Assembly (NCBI GenBank): GCA_036844705.1 | Contig: DAIUFH010000015.1 | Location: 1-36,556, forward strand | Length of the DNA: 36,556 nt | Origin: DAIUFH01 sp036844705 | Lineage (GTDB): Bacteria > Bacillota > Clostridia > Tissierellales > Tissierellaceae | Direction: 5' to 3' | Shown here: one piece after another, positions 8,641 through 16,774 of the stretch | Layout: each line of letters begins with the position of its first letter | How positions within the stretch are numbered: the stretch's first letter is position 1 | The notes under the pieces: model-generated | Seen by the model: only the letters and a program-made list of their open reading frames with translations | Database searches by the model: none | Told to the model about the DNA's origin: nothing | Made by a program: the position numbers and the translations under genes

Positions 8641-8717
8641 AAAGTGAACACGTTTACATTAAAAGAGTTCAGAAAAAGTGAGGTATTATATATCTCAAAA
8701 AAGAACATGTTCACTTT
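8641..8717. promoter_or_regulatory. Paired operator-like palindromes, likely TetR sites
   Basis: Site 1 is GTGAACACGTTTAC (8644-8657), an imperfect palindrome. Site 2 contains the perfect palindrome GAACATGTTC (8703-8712), extended to TTCACTT. Both carry the half-site GTGAAC. AAAGTGAACACG (8641-8652) and CATGTTCACTTT (8706-8717) are also inverted repeats of each other with one mismatch, so the leader RNA could fold into a long hairpin. An inner 7-bp stem lies at 8679-8697. The position, between the divergent tetR and oppB genes and downstream of the -10, fits a repressor operator. Confidence 0.6.
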
Positions 8718-8735
8718 ATCGTAGGGGGAGATATT

Positions 8736-9698
8736 ATGAGCAAGTACATTTCTAAGAGATTGTTTAGTGGCATCATAACGATTTTGATTGTTTTTGCAAT
8801 TAACTTTATTATCATTAATGCAGCTCCTGGGGATCCAATTAAAACCATTATGGGTAAAGAAAGCGATGACCCGGTATTAAGAGCAGCATTGGAAGAAAAA
8901 TATGGTTTCGATAAGCCTCTAACAGTACAGTTTGGTATATACCTGAAGAACTCATTAAAGGGTGATTTAGGTACATCCATAATATACGATAGACCCGTAT
9001 CGGAGATGATAGGCGAGAGGTTAGGTCCTACCATACTTTTGGTATTATCAGCAGGAATATTATCACTTATAATTGGAACCATAATGGGAATTATAGCTGC
9101 TAGGCGGGAAGGTTCTTTATTGGACACAATACTTTCAGGTATTTCCTATGTGCTAAATTCAGTACCATCTTTCTGGTTAGGATTAATGCTAATAATACTA
9201 TTTTCATCAAGACTTAAATTATTACCTACATATGGTATGACAAATCAAAGAGCATCATACACTGGAATCAAATATATATTGGATGTTTTGAAACATATGA
9301 TTTTACCTATAGGAACACTATTATTAGTACAAATTCCTACCTATTTTAGGATAGCAAAATCTTCTGTTCTCCAGGTTGCTAACGAAGATTTTATTACTAC
9401 CTTTAGAGCAACTGGTATGAGTGAACGTAAAATTTTCAATAAATACATATTTAGGAATGCTATTCTGCCAACTATAACTATGTTTGGTATTTCGATGGCT
9501 TATCTAATTACAGGAGTATCATTAATAGAAACTGTGTTTGCTTGGCCAGGGACAGGAAGACTAGTACTTACTGCTATTAATCAAAGAGATTATCCAACTT
9601 TAATGGGCATGTATCTTATAATGAGTATATCTGTAGCTGTCGTTATGATAATTGTGGATATAATTTATGCAATTCTTGACCCGAGAATCAGGTATTAG
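8736..9698 (+). CDS. Oligopeptide/dipeptide ABC transporter permease (OppB/DppB type)
   Basis: Inner-membrane permease of 320 residues, one of two channel subunits of a type I peptide importer. The N-terminus MSKYISKRLFSGIITILIVF forms the first membrane helix and is followed by the family motif AAPGDPI. About six hydrophobic segments are visible. The cytoplasmic EAA coupling loop reads RATGMSERKIFNKYIFRNA at about residues 226-245, and the C-terminus YAILDPRIRY is typical. GGGGGAG lies 8 bases before the start. It is the first gene of the operon, with oppC-, oppD-, oppF- and oppA-type genes following almost without gaps. Whether it takes di- or oligopeptides cannot be told. Confidence 0.93.
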   Translation: MSKYISKRLFSGIITILIVFAINFIIINAAPGDPIKTIMGKESDDPVLRAALEEKYGFDKPLTVQFGIYLKNSLKGDLGTSIIYDRPVSEMIGERLGPTILLVLSAGILSLIIGTIMGIIAARREGSLLDTILSGISYVLNSVPSFWLGLMLIILFSSRLKLLPTYGMTNQRASYTGIKYILDVLKHMILPIGTLLLVQIPTYFRIAKSSVLQVANEDFITTFRATGMSERKIFNKYIFRNAILPTITMFGISMAYLITGVSLIETVFAWPGTGRLVLTAINQRDYPTLMGMYLIMSISVAVVMIIVDIIYAILDPRIRY

Positions 9699-9708
9699 GA
9701 GGCAGGAT

Positions 9709-10572
9709 ATGGAAAGCAATTTAAATAATAAACTTAAGAAAACATATAAAATAATTACAAGTGATAAGCAGCTTACTGCTGGCATTATAGGATTATTAAT
9801 TGTATTAACCGTTATAATATTTGCTCCATCATTATCAACCCATGACCCAAATTTCTATGGGACTAATGTATTATCTGGTTTAGGAGAAAATGGGCATTTA
9901 CTAGGGACCAATAAAATGGGACAAGACATATATAGTATGATTATTTTCGGAACAAGAACATCCGTGCAGGTAGCTGTTATTTCTGCACTTATATCAGGTG
10001 TGTTAGGAATATTAATAGGCGGTATAGCAGGTTTTTTCGGAGGTAAGATTGACCAATTTGTATCAGAATTAATAAATGTATTTATGATGTTACCAACATT
10101 TTTCTTGATTCTCTTGATAATTGCTTTGTTTGGGAATAGTATCACCAACGTTATGATTGTAATTGGTATTACAACATGGCCAAGCAATGCAAAGTTAATG
10201 AGAGCGCAAGCGTTATCGATAAGGGAAAGAACATTTGTTAAAGCAGCTACAGCAATGGGCGAGAGTAAAAGAGAAATATTGTTTAAATATATAATACCTA
10301 ATGGGATTTTCCCTGTAATTGCCAATACCACAATAGGGATGAGTAATGCGATTTTGACTGAGGCGAGTTTAAGTTTCCTAGGATTAGGAGATCCCAATAT
10401 TATTAGCTGGGGACAAATGATATATGAAGGCAAATCATATATAACAAGTGCATGGTGGATATCTGCCTTTGCAGGAGTAGCAATAATTCTAACGGTTATA
10501 GTTTTTTACCTTCTTGGAGATGGATTAAATCATGTTCTTAATCCTAAACATGCTAATGGAAGAGAGGCTTGA
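9709..10572 (+). CDS. Oligopeptide/dipeptide ABC transporter permease (OppC/DppC type)
   Basis: Second membrane subunit of the peptide importer, 287 residues. The start at 9709 is preferred because AGGAGG ends 6 bases upstream; the longer frame from 9667 would overlap oppB by 32 bases and has no ribosome-binding site. The DppC N-terminal segment is followed by HDPNFYGTNV and LGTNKMGQDIYSMIIFGTR, a strong family signature. The EAA loop, AATAMGESKREILFKYIIPN, lies at about residues 182-201. ASLSFLGLGDPNIISWGQM near the C-terminus is also characteristic. It lies 10 bases after oppB. Confidence 0.93.
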   Translation: MESNLNNKLKKTYKIITSDKQLTAGIIGLLIVLTVIIFAPSLSTHDPNFYGTNVLSGLGENGHLLGTNKMGQDIYSMIIFGTRTSVQVAVISALISGVLGILIGGIAGFFGGKIDQFVSELINVFMMLPTFFLILLIIALFGNSITNVMIVIGITTWPSNAKLMRAQALSIRERTFVKAATAMGESKREILFKYIIPNGIFPVIANTTIGMSNAILTEASLSFLGLGDPNIISWGQMIYEGKSYITSAWWISAFAGVAIILTVIVFYLLGDGLNHVLNPKHANGREA

Positions 10573-10574
10573 AA

Positions 10575-11543
10575 ATGAGTACAATACTAGAGGTTAAAAA
10601 CCTTAATATAACTTATAAGAATAAGAAAAAAAACGTTTATGCAGTTAAAGATGTAAGTTTCACTATAAATAAGGGTGATTCGCTAGGATTGGTTGGAGAG
10701 TCTGGGTCAGGAAAGTCTACTTTAGCAACAGCACTATTACGACTACATCCAAAACATAGTACCGTAATAACGGGAAAAGCTAATTTTATGGGCAAAGATT
10801 TGATAAGTATATCTGAAAAAGAACTCCTAGATTTAAGATGGAATGAATTGGCAGTGGTATTTCAGAAATCAATGAACTCTTTAAGTCCAGTTCATCGAAT
10901 TGGGGAGCAAATTGAAGACATTTATAGGGTGCATAAGCCAAAAGCTACTAAAAAGGAGATCTCTGATAGAGCATCCTATTTAATGAGCTTGGTAAATCTT
11001 TCAAACAGAGTATACAATCTATACCCTCATGAACTATCAGGAGGAATGCTTCAAAGAGTTTCCATAGCCATTAGCTTATTGCACAATCCAAAGCTTTTAA
11101 TTCTTGATGAAGCAACTACTGCGCTAGATGTTGTAACCCAAGGGCAAATTTTGGATGAAATACTGAAGATGGAAAAAGAGATGGATATGACCAGAATTAT
11201 GATAACCCATGATATGTCTGTGGTATCTAGTTCTTGTAATAAGGTAGCAATAATGTATGCAGGAGAATTAATGGAGGTAGGGTGTGTAGAGGACATCATA
11301 CCAAATCCAAAACATCCGTATACCCAAGGGTTGTTGTCTTCATTTCCATCACTGAAAGGTGAGAAAAAGGAATTAAGAGGAATACCAGGATACCTTCCTG
11401 ATTTGTCAATCAAACATGAGGGATGTATTTTTGCAACTAGATGTAAAGATGTAATGGATATTTGTAGAAAAATTAAACCGGTCAAAAAGATAGTTGATAA
11501 TAAGCAGGAAGTTAGCTGTCATTTGTATGGAGGTGATGATTAA
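10575..11543 (+). CDS. Peptide ABC transporter ATP-binding protein (OppD/DppD type)
   Basis: Cytoplasmic ATPase of 322 residues that powers peptide import with the OppF-type partner. Walker A is GESGSGKST at about 39-47, the ABC signature is LSGGMLQR, and Walker B is LLILDEAT. The C-terminal oligopeptide-transporter extension has the Cys-rich motif CIFATRCKDVMDIC, which in some members holds an iron-sulfur cluster. The ATG at 10575 is preferred, with AGAGG 7 bases upstream. An in-frame TTG at 10569 overlaps the oppC stop and sits too close to that site. It is translationally coupled to oppC. Confidence 0.92.
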   Translation: MSTILEVKNLNITYKNKKKNVYAVKDVSFTINKGDSLGLVGESGSGKSTLATALLRLHPKHSTVITGKANFMGKDLISISEKELLDLRWNELAVVFQKSMNSLSPVHRIGEQIEDIYRVHKPKATKKEISDRASYLMSLVNLSNRVYNLYPHELSGGMLQRVSIAISLLHNPKLLILDEATTALDVVTQGQILDEILKMEKEMDMTRIMITHDMSVVSSSCNKVAIMYAGELMEVGCVEDIIPNPKHPYTQGLLSSFPSLKGEKKELRGIPGYLPDLSIKHEGCIFATRCKDVMDICRKIKPVKKIVDNKQEVSCHLYGGDD

Positions 11544-12533
11544 TTGGATAACAATACTTATATAGATATTAAAAACATTTCTATGTGGTATCCTGTAAAT
11601 TCTGGACTCAAGTCTATTGGAAAAGAAAAAAAGTGGATAAAAGCTGTAGATGATATCACTATTGGAATAGAGAGAGGAGAAGTATTAGGGGTAATAGGAG
11701 AAAGTGGATGTGGTAAATCTACTTTAGGCAGGGTGCTTGTAAGATTGGAAAATCCTACAAGTGGAGATGTTCTTATAGATGGTCAGTCTACTAAAAATTT
11801 AATCAAAAATGATTATAAAGCATTCAGAAGGCTAGTTCAGATTGTATTTCAGAATCCATACGATTCTTTCACACCGAGAGATACTATTGAAAAAATATTG
11901 ATGAGACCTTTAAGAATTCATGACATAGGCAAATCAGACGCAGATAGAAACACAATTATAAAAGAAGCATTAGAGGCTAGTGGACTAAGACCAGCAGAGG
12001 ATATTATGAGTAGGTATCCACATCAATTATCAGGAGGTCAGCTGCAACGTATATCCATTTTAAGATCCATGCTATTAGAACCAAAATTCATAATAGCAGA
12101 TGAGCCGGTATCTATGTTGGATGTTTCAGTAAGAGCTGACATTATTAGCATGTTACTAAGGCTTAGTAAAGAAAATAATGCATCAGTAGTATTTATTAGT
12201 CATGATATATCACTAACTAGGTATATTTCAAACAAGATAGCTGTAATGTACTTAGGAAAGATTGTTGAATATGGGGACAGTGAAGTAGTGGTCAATGAGC
12301 CAAAGCATCCTTATACTCAGGTATTGCTATCAAATTGTGCATCAATTGATCCTAATGAGAGAATGAATAAGTTATCAGTTGAAGGAGAGCCCCCTACTCC
12401 TATAAATCCTGGGCCAGGATGCTACTTTGCTCCTCGATGTTTTAAAGCTGTTGAACAGTGCTTTAATAAATATCCTGACAACATTGTTCTTGAAAATGGG
12501 CATTATGTTGCATGTGATAGATATAACAAATAA
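11544..12533 (+). CDS. Peptide ABC transporter ATP-binding protein (OppF/DppF type)
   Basis: Second ATPase of the importer, 329 residues, starting at TTG immediately after the oppD stop. A strong GGAGGTGAT at 11529-11537 sits 6 bases upstream, which supports the TTG. Walker A is GESGCGKST at about 53-61, the signature is LSGGQLQR, and Walker B is FIIADEPVS. The C-terminal motif GCYFAPRCFKAVEQC matches the oligopeptide-transporter Cys motif. The typical OppF N-terminal insertion between the first strands (residues 15-30) is present. The TTG start may lower its translation slightly. Confidence 0.92.
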   Translation: MDNNTYIDIKNISMWYPVNSGLKSIGKEKKWIKAVDDITIGIERGEVLGVIGESGCGKSTLGRVLVRLENPTSGDVLIDGQSTKNLIKNDYKAFRRLVQIVFQNPYDSFTPRDTIEKILMRPLRIHDIGKSDADRNTIIKEALEASGLRPAEDIMSRYPHQLSGGQLQRISILRSMLLEPKFIIADEPVSMLDVSVRADIISMLLRLSKENNASVVFISHDISLTRYISNKIAVMYLGKIVEYGDSEVVVNEPKHPYTQVLLSNCASIDPNERMNKLSVEGEPPTPINPGPGCYFAPRCFKAVEQCFNKYPDNIVLENGHYVACDRYNK

Positions 12534-12550
12534 AAAAGGGAGGGACTGTC

Positions 12551-14146
12551 ATGAGAAAGAGAGTATTAATAAGTTTAGTTGTTTTGATTATTGTTTTAGG
12601 ATCATTAGTAGGTTGTACATCGGGATCTGAAACACCTACAGATCCAAATAAACCAGGAACAGAAGTATCTGGTGGAGAAAAAGTACTTGCTGTTAGATCA
12701 ATAGGAGACCCTATGTCTTTCAACCCGGATATGTTGGCTGATGACAATGCTTATCCAATAGTACAAAACCTTTATAACAGACTAGTAAAATTGGATGCAT
12801 CGAAGCAAATTATTCCTGATTTGGCAACTAATTGGGAAGTAAGTGAAGATGGTTTGTCAATTACTTTCTACTTAAGAGATGATGCTAAATGGCATGATGG
12901 AGAGCCAGTAACAAGTGAAGATGTTAAGTATACTTTTGATACAATTAAAGCTAACCCATCATATTATTTTAGCACAAAATTACAAATTGTAGATTCTATA
13001 ACAACTCCTGATGATTATACAGTAGTATTTAATATGAATACAGCTGATGTATCATTTATAGCAGACTTGGGATGGTATGCAACATTTATACTTCCAGAGC
13101 ATGTTTTTAACAATGGACAAACTTGGGAAGAAAATCCAGCAACAAAAGATCCCATTGGATCTGGACCTTTCAAATTTTCTAATTTTAAACAAGGAGAAAG
13201 TATAACTATAGTTAAAAATGCAGATTACCACGAAGGTTCTCCTAAATTGGACAAAATAATATTCTCAATTATCCCAGATGAAGCTACTGCTATCCAAGCG
13301 CTGCTAAACGGAGAAATTGATGCATATGAAAATGTCCCATCAGCAAATGTATCTGAACTAGAAGCAAGCAGTTTCATTAGATTAGCTCTTAATGAGTATC
13401 CTTCACCAATGAGAATTATATTTAACTTAAAAGATGAAAAGGTAGCGGACGTAGCAGTTAGAAAAGCTATAGCAACAGCTATTAATAGAGAAGAAATATC
13501 AGAAAAAATATTCAATGGAGTTCAAAAACCGGAATATAACTTCTATCCTTCATTAATAGAGTGGGCATCAAACTCTGAAGATAGATCACCAGATTTTAAT
13601 ATAGAAGCTGCTAGAAAAATCCTTGAAGATGCAGGATATACTCAAGATGCAAATGGTTATTATGTAACTGGAATAACTATCGATGTATTTGAAGGTAATG
13701 GATATCCAGATACGGCAAAGTTAATGGAAGCATCTTTAAAAGAAGCTGGTATAGAATTGATAGTTCAAGTTCATGAGTTTAACGCATGGGATGAAAAGGT
13801 ATCTCAAAGAAGAGACTTTATAATTGAGATGCAAGGTGGATTTATGGGGCCAGACCCTGCAGCGTTAGCAAAACGTATTGGAACTGGACAGCCTTCTAAC
13901 TATGGTGAATATAGTAATGAAGAATTTGACCGCCTATGTGCAGAGGCTGCAGCTACTGGAGATCAAGAAGAAAGAGCAAGACTATATAAGGAAGCTCAAA
14001 AAGTATTGTCAGAAGATCTACCATATGTACCAATAGTAGCATTTGCCGGATATGATGCAAACAACACGGACTTTGTTAATCTACCAATAGATGGAGCTGG
14101 AAAATGGGGTTGGGCTGAGTATACATTTACTGATTTAGCTAACTAA
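12551..14146 (+). CDS. Peptide-binding lipoprotein (OppA/DppA type, SBP family 5)
   Basis: Extracellular substrate-binding lipoprotein of 531 residues that hands peptides to the importer. The signal peptide ends in the lipobox LVGC, with Cys22 as the lipidated residue, followed by a polar Ser/Thr/Pro linker. The SBP family 5 signature occurs at about 80-125 (LATNWEVSEDGLSITFYLRD, then WHDGEPVTSEDVKYTF). GSGPFKF and VRKAIATAINREEI are also typical. GGGAGGG is 7 bases upstream of the start. It is the last transporter gene, followed by a hairpin that may favour its higher expression. The peptide preference cannot be inferred. Confidence 0.92.
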   Translation: MRKRVLISLVVLIIVLGSLVGCTSGSETPTDPNKPGTEVSGGEKVLAVRSIGDPMSFNPDMLADDNAYPIVQNLYNRLVKLDASKQIIPDLATNWEVSEDGLSITFYLRDDAKWHDGEPVTSEDVKYTFDTIKANPSYYFSTKLQIVDSITTPDDYTVVFNMNTADVSFIADLGWYATFILPEHVFNNGQTWEENPATKDPIGSGPFKFSNFKQGESITIVKNADYHEGSPKLDKIIFSIIPDEATAIQALLNGEIDAYENVPSANVSELEASSFIRLALNEYPSPMRIIFNLKDEKVADVAVRKAIATAINREEISEKIFNGVQKPEYNFYPSLIEWASNSEDRSPDFNIEAARKILEDAGYTQDANGYYVTGITIDVFEGNGYPDTAKLMEASLKEAGIELIVQVHEFNAWDEKVSQRRDFIIEMQGGFMGPDPAALAKRIGTGQPSNYGEYSNEEFDRLCAEAAATGDQEERARLYKEAQKVLSEDLPYVPIVAFAGYDANNTDFVNLPIDGAGKWGWAEYTFTDLAN

Positions 14147-14161
14147 ACAAAAAATAGAATT

Positions 14162-14204
14162 AAAAATAACTGCATATCTGAAAAACTGATATGCAGTTAT
14201 TTTT
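14162..14204 (+). terminator. Strong hairpin between oppA and the carboxypeptidase gene
   Basis: AAAAATAACTGCATATC (14162-14178) and its exact complement (14188-14204) form 17 bp around a 9-base loop, ending in five T bases. The ribosome-binding site of the next gene starts only 6 bases later. It therefore probably acts as a partial terminator or an RNA-stabilising end for the transporter mRNA. Confidence 0.75.
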
Positions 14205-14221
14205 AAAATGGAGGAGATTTA

Positions 14222-15604
14222 ATGAATAAATTATTTGAACAAGTTATCAATAATATACCTGATTATAAAGAATTTTTAACAGTAGATGAAATGGATAACT
14301 CTAGCAAGAGATTAGCGGAGAAATATCCTGATGTGGTAAGTATATTTGAAATGGGCAGAACCAGAGATAATCATCCTTTATATTGTCTGAAGATAGGAAA
14401 TGGCTCAAGCAATGCATTAATGTTTGGATGCCCACATCCCAATGAACCTATAGGGGCAATGATGCTAGAGTACTTTACAGAAGAACTAGCTTCAAATAAA
14501 GAGTTGAGAGAAGAACTGGACTATACATGGTACATTATCAAATCATGGGATGCAGATGGAACAAAGCTTAATGAAAAATGGTTTAAAGGTCCTTATACAC
14601 TATATAATTATTCAAGGAATTTTTTCAGACCGGCTGGTCACCAACAAGTTGACTGGACTTATCCTATAGATTATAAAAAACTAAGTTTTCACGATACAAT
14701 TCCCGAGACTAAAGCAATGATGAATTTAATAGATGAGATTGAACCAAAGTTTATTTATTCATTGCATAACGCTGGATTTGGCGGAGTGTATTGGTATATT
14801 TCAAAGGAAGTTCCAGAGATTTATGATGAAATGAGAAAAACTGCAAACAAACAAAATATCCCATTGAATTTGGGAGAGCCTGAAGCTCCTTATTGCGTTG
14901 AACTATCACCAGCCATTTATCAGGATTTAGGTATTCAGCAAAGTTATGACTACCTAGATAAATATGGTATAGAAAATCCTCAAGATGAAATACGTACAGG
15001 CACCTGTACTGCTGACTACGCAAAAAAATACAATTCGTTTACACTTTTGACAGAACTGCCATATTTTTATGATAAAAGGATTAATGATTCAAGCCCAGGA
15101 ACCATGACAAGAAAAGAGGCAGTAATAAAAAGCTTGGAGTTTGATGATGAACATTCAAAGTTTATTGTAGAAACTTTAAATTCCATTAAGGATTATATTG
15201 ATAAGGACAATCCATTCCGATTAGCTTTAGAGGCATTTACTAATAATAAAAACACAAACGAAGCTACACTTAAGATGATAGAGAATAATCCAGATTTTGA
15301 AAGAATAGCAACTGTCGCAGAAGAATTTGACAATTTATTGGTTACTAGATTCTATAAAATGCTATCTTATGGTTTATTGGTGAGAGCTGTGGAAAGTGCA
15401 ATTAATAAAGGTGAGAACCTAGAAGATGAGGCAAAAACTAAACTAGAATCTACATTTAATTTGGTAGAATCAAGATTAAAAGATTTAAGTGAATATTTAG
15501 AAACTGAAATGGATTATGAAGTTGTGCCAATTAAAAAGCTTATAGCTATCCAACTTGAATGTGGTTTATTAGTATCTCAACATTTGAACCAAAAAGGAGC
15601 TTAG
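14222..15604 (+). CDS. M14-family zinc carboxypeptidase
   Basis: Predicted metallocarboxypeptidase of 460 residues; it has no signal peptide, so it should act in the cytoplasm on imported peptides. The zinc ligands of the M14 fold are visible: HPNE gives His72 and Glu75, and SLHN gives His182. The catalytic Glu is Glu278 in LLTELPYF. Arg132-Asn133 (YSRNF) may correspond to the NR pair that binds the substrate carboxylate. The C-terminal 150 residues are helical and outside the catalytic domain. GGAGGAG precedes the start. It lies between the peptide importer and two amidohydrolases, so it probably trims the imported peptide before a further hydrolytic step. The exact specificity is unknown. 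Confidence 0.85.
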   Translation: MNKLFEQVINNIPDYKEFLTVDEMDNSSKRLAEKYPDVVSIFEMGRTRDNHPLYCLKIGNGSSNALMFGCPHPNEPIGAMMLEYFTEELASNKELREELDYTWYIIKSWDADGTKLNEKWFKGPYTLYNYSRNFFRPAGHQQVDWTYPIDYKKLSFHDTIPETKAMMNLIDEIEPKFIYSLHNAGFGGVYWYISKEVPEIYDEMRKTANKQNIPLNLGEPEAPYCVELSPAIYQDLGIQQSYDYLDKYGIENPQDEIRTGTCTADYAKKYNSFTLLTELPYFYDKRINDSSPGTMTRKEAVIKSLEFDDEHSKFIVETLNSIKDYIDKDNPFRLALEAFTNNKNTNEATLKMIENNPDFERIATVAEEFDNLLVTRFYKMLSYGLLVRAVESAINKGENLEDEAKTKLESTFNLVESRLKDLSEYLETEMDYEVVPIKKLIAIQLECGLLVSQHLNQKGA

Positions 15605-15607
15605 ACT

Positions 15608-16774
15608 ATGAATGAAGAGCATGAAGATATATTGATTAAAAATGGAAATATCCATGATGGTAATGGAAATATATTCTATTCTACTGATATCCTAGTAAAG
15701 GATGGAAAGATAAAACAAATAGCAAAAGAAATTGAATTAAATGAAGATATACCTGTATATGATGCAACTGACAAGGTAGTACTACCTGGTTTTATTGAGT
15801 CCTTAAACATATGGGGCTGTACAGGACCTGGATGGGGAGATAATGACCTGGAAGAGCATTCGGATCCAATAACTCCACAAATGAATGTTGTTTATTCCTT
15901 TGATCAAGATAATATGATGTTTCAAAGAGTATTTGAATATGGGATAACAAGTGCAGGTATTACACCTGGCACATCTAATGTTCTTGGTGGGTATGCTGCA
16001 GTATTCAAGACCTTTGGAGATCATCCTTATAAGATGTTAATCAAGGAGAAGGTTGGAGTGGTTGGCTCTGTTTCTAGGACAACTACCACAGTATATAAGG
16101 ATAGAAATATGGCACCAATGACTAAGATGGGCACATTTTCATTATTGAGGGAATACTTGAAGAAAGCAGAGGCTTATTCTACTGAAATGCCGTATGATTC
16201 AAAACTAATCTCATTAAAAGATGTGGTTGAAAAGAAAACACCTTTATTTATTAACTGTAATACAAATTCTGAAATTGTTGCTCTTAATCATTTATTGAAG
16301 GATTTTGATGTAGACCTTGTACTTACAGGTGCATATGGAGTTAATGAGAACATTCTTAATATGATAATTGATAATAAGCTAAAAATAATATTTGGCGATG
16401 TGACAAATGGAATGTCTGCTGCCAGTCAGAATCTGAATTTTGACGTAGTGAGAGAACTAATTAATAAAAATGTTCCAATTTCAATAAGTTCAACTGGTGA
16501 TAGGATGTCATCTGGAAAAGAATCACTATTATGGAATGCCATATTATTCTATAAAAACGGAATTAATAGTAGCGATGTGTTAAAAATGATTACTTCTAAT
16601 GCTGCAAAAATACTAAGTGTGGATGATAGGATAGGTTCCATAGAACCAGGAAAGGATGCAGATATTGTTGTATGGACAAACAATCCAATTGAATCATATG
16701 ATTCAAAAGCTGAAGCAGTATTTATTAATGGTAAAAATGTACTTGGTGTTTGGAGGACGGGATCATGTTGGTAA
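15608..16774 (+). CDS. Amidohydrolase-fold protein lacking the metal ligands (probable pseudoenzyme)
   Basis: A 388-residue protein of the amidohydrolase superfamily and a paralog of the next gene, with collinear landmarks: KNGNIHDGNG and DILVKDGKIKQI at the start, PMTKMGT in the middle and RIGSIEPGKDADIVVW at the end. The expected active-site residues are absent. The HxH at the end of strand 1 is Leu66-x-Ile68 (GFIESLNIWG). The strand 5 His is Asn216 (FINCNT), the strand 6 His is Gly241 (LTGAYG), and the strand 8 Asp is Thr296 (SSTGD). The reading frame is intact and similar in length to its partner, which suggests selection for a structural or regulatory role, perhaps as a heteromer with the active paralog. 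It follows the M14 gene by 3 bases. Confidence 0.8.
   Translation: MNEEHEDILIKNGNIHDGNGNIFYSTDILVKDGKIKQIAKEIELNEDIPVYDATDKVVLPGFIESLNIWGCTGPGWGDNDLEEHSDPITPQMNVVYSFDQDNMMFQRVFEYGITSAGITPGTSNVLGGYAAVFKTFGDHPYKMLIKEKVGVVGSVSRTTTTVYKDRNMAPMTKMGTFSLLREYLKKAEAYSTEMPYDSKLISLKDVVEKKTPLFINCNTNSEIVALNHLLKDFDVDLVLTGAYGVNENILNMIIDNKLKIIFGDVTNGMSAASQNLNFDVVRELINKNVPISISSTGDRMSSGKESLLWNAILFYKNGINSSDVLKMITSNAAKILSVDDRIGSIEPGKDADIVVWTNNPIESYDSKAEAVFINGKNVLGVWRTGSCW

Noticed and set aside
9855..10433. Minus-strand open frame of 192 codons opposite the oppC-type gene
   Set aside because: The plus-strand permease has clear family motifs; this frame mirrors its hydrophobic codons and has no start signal.
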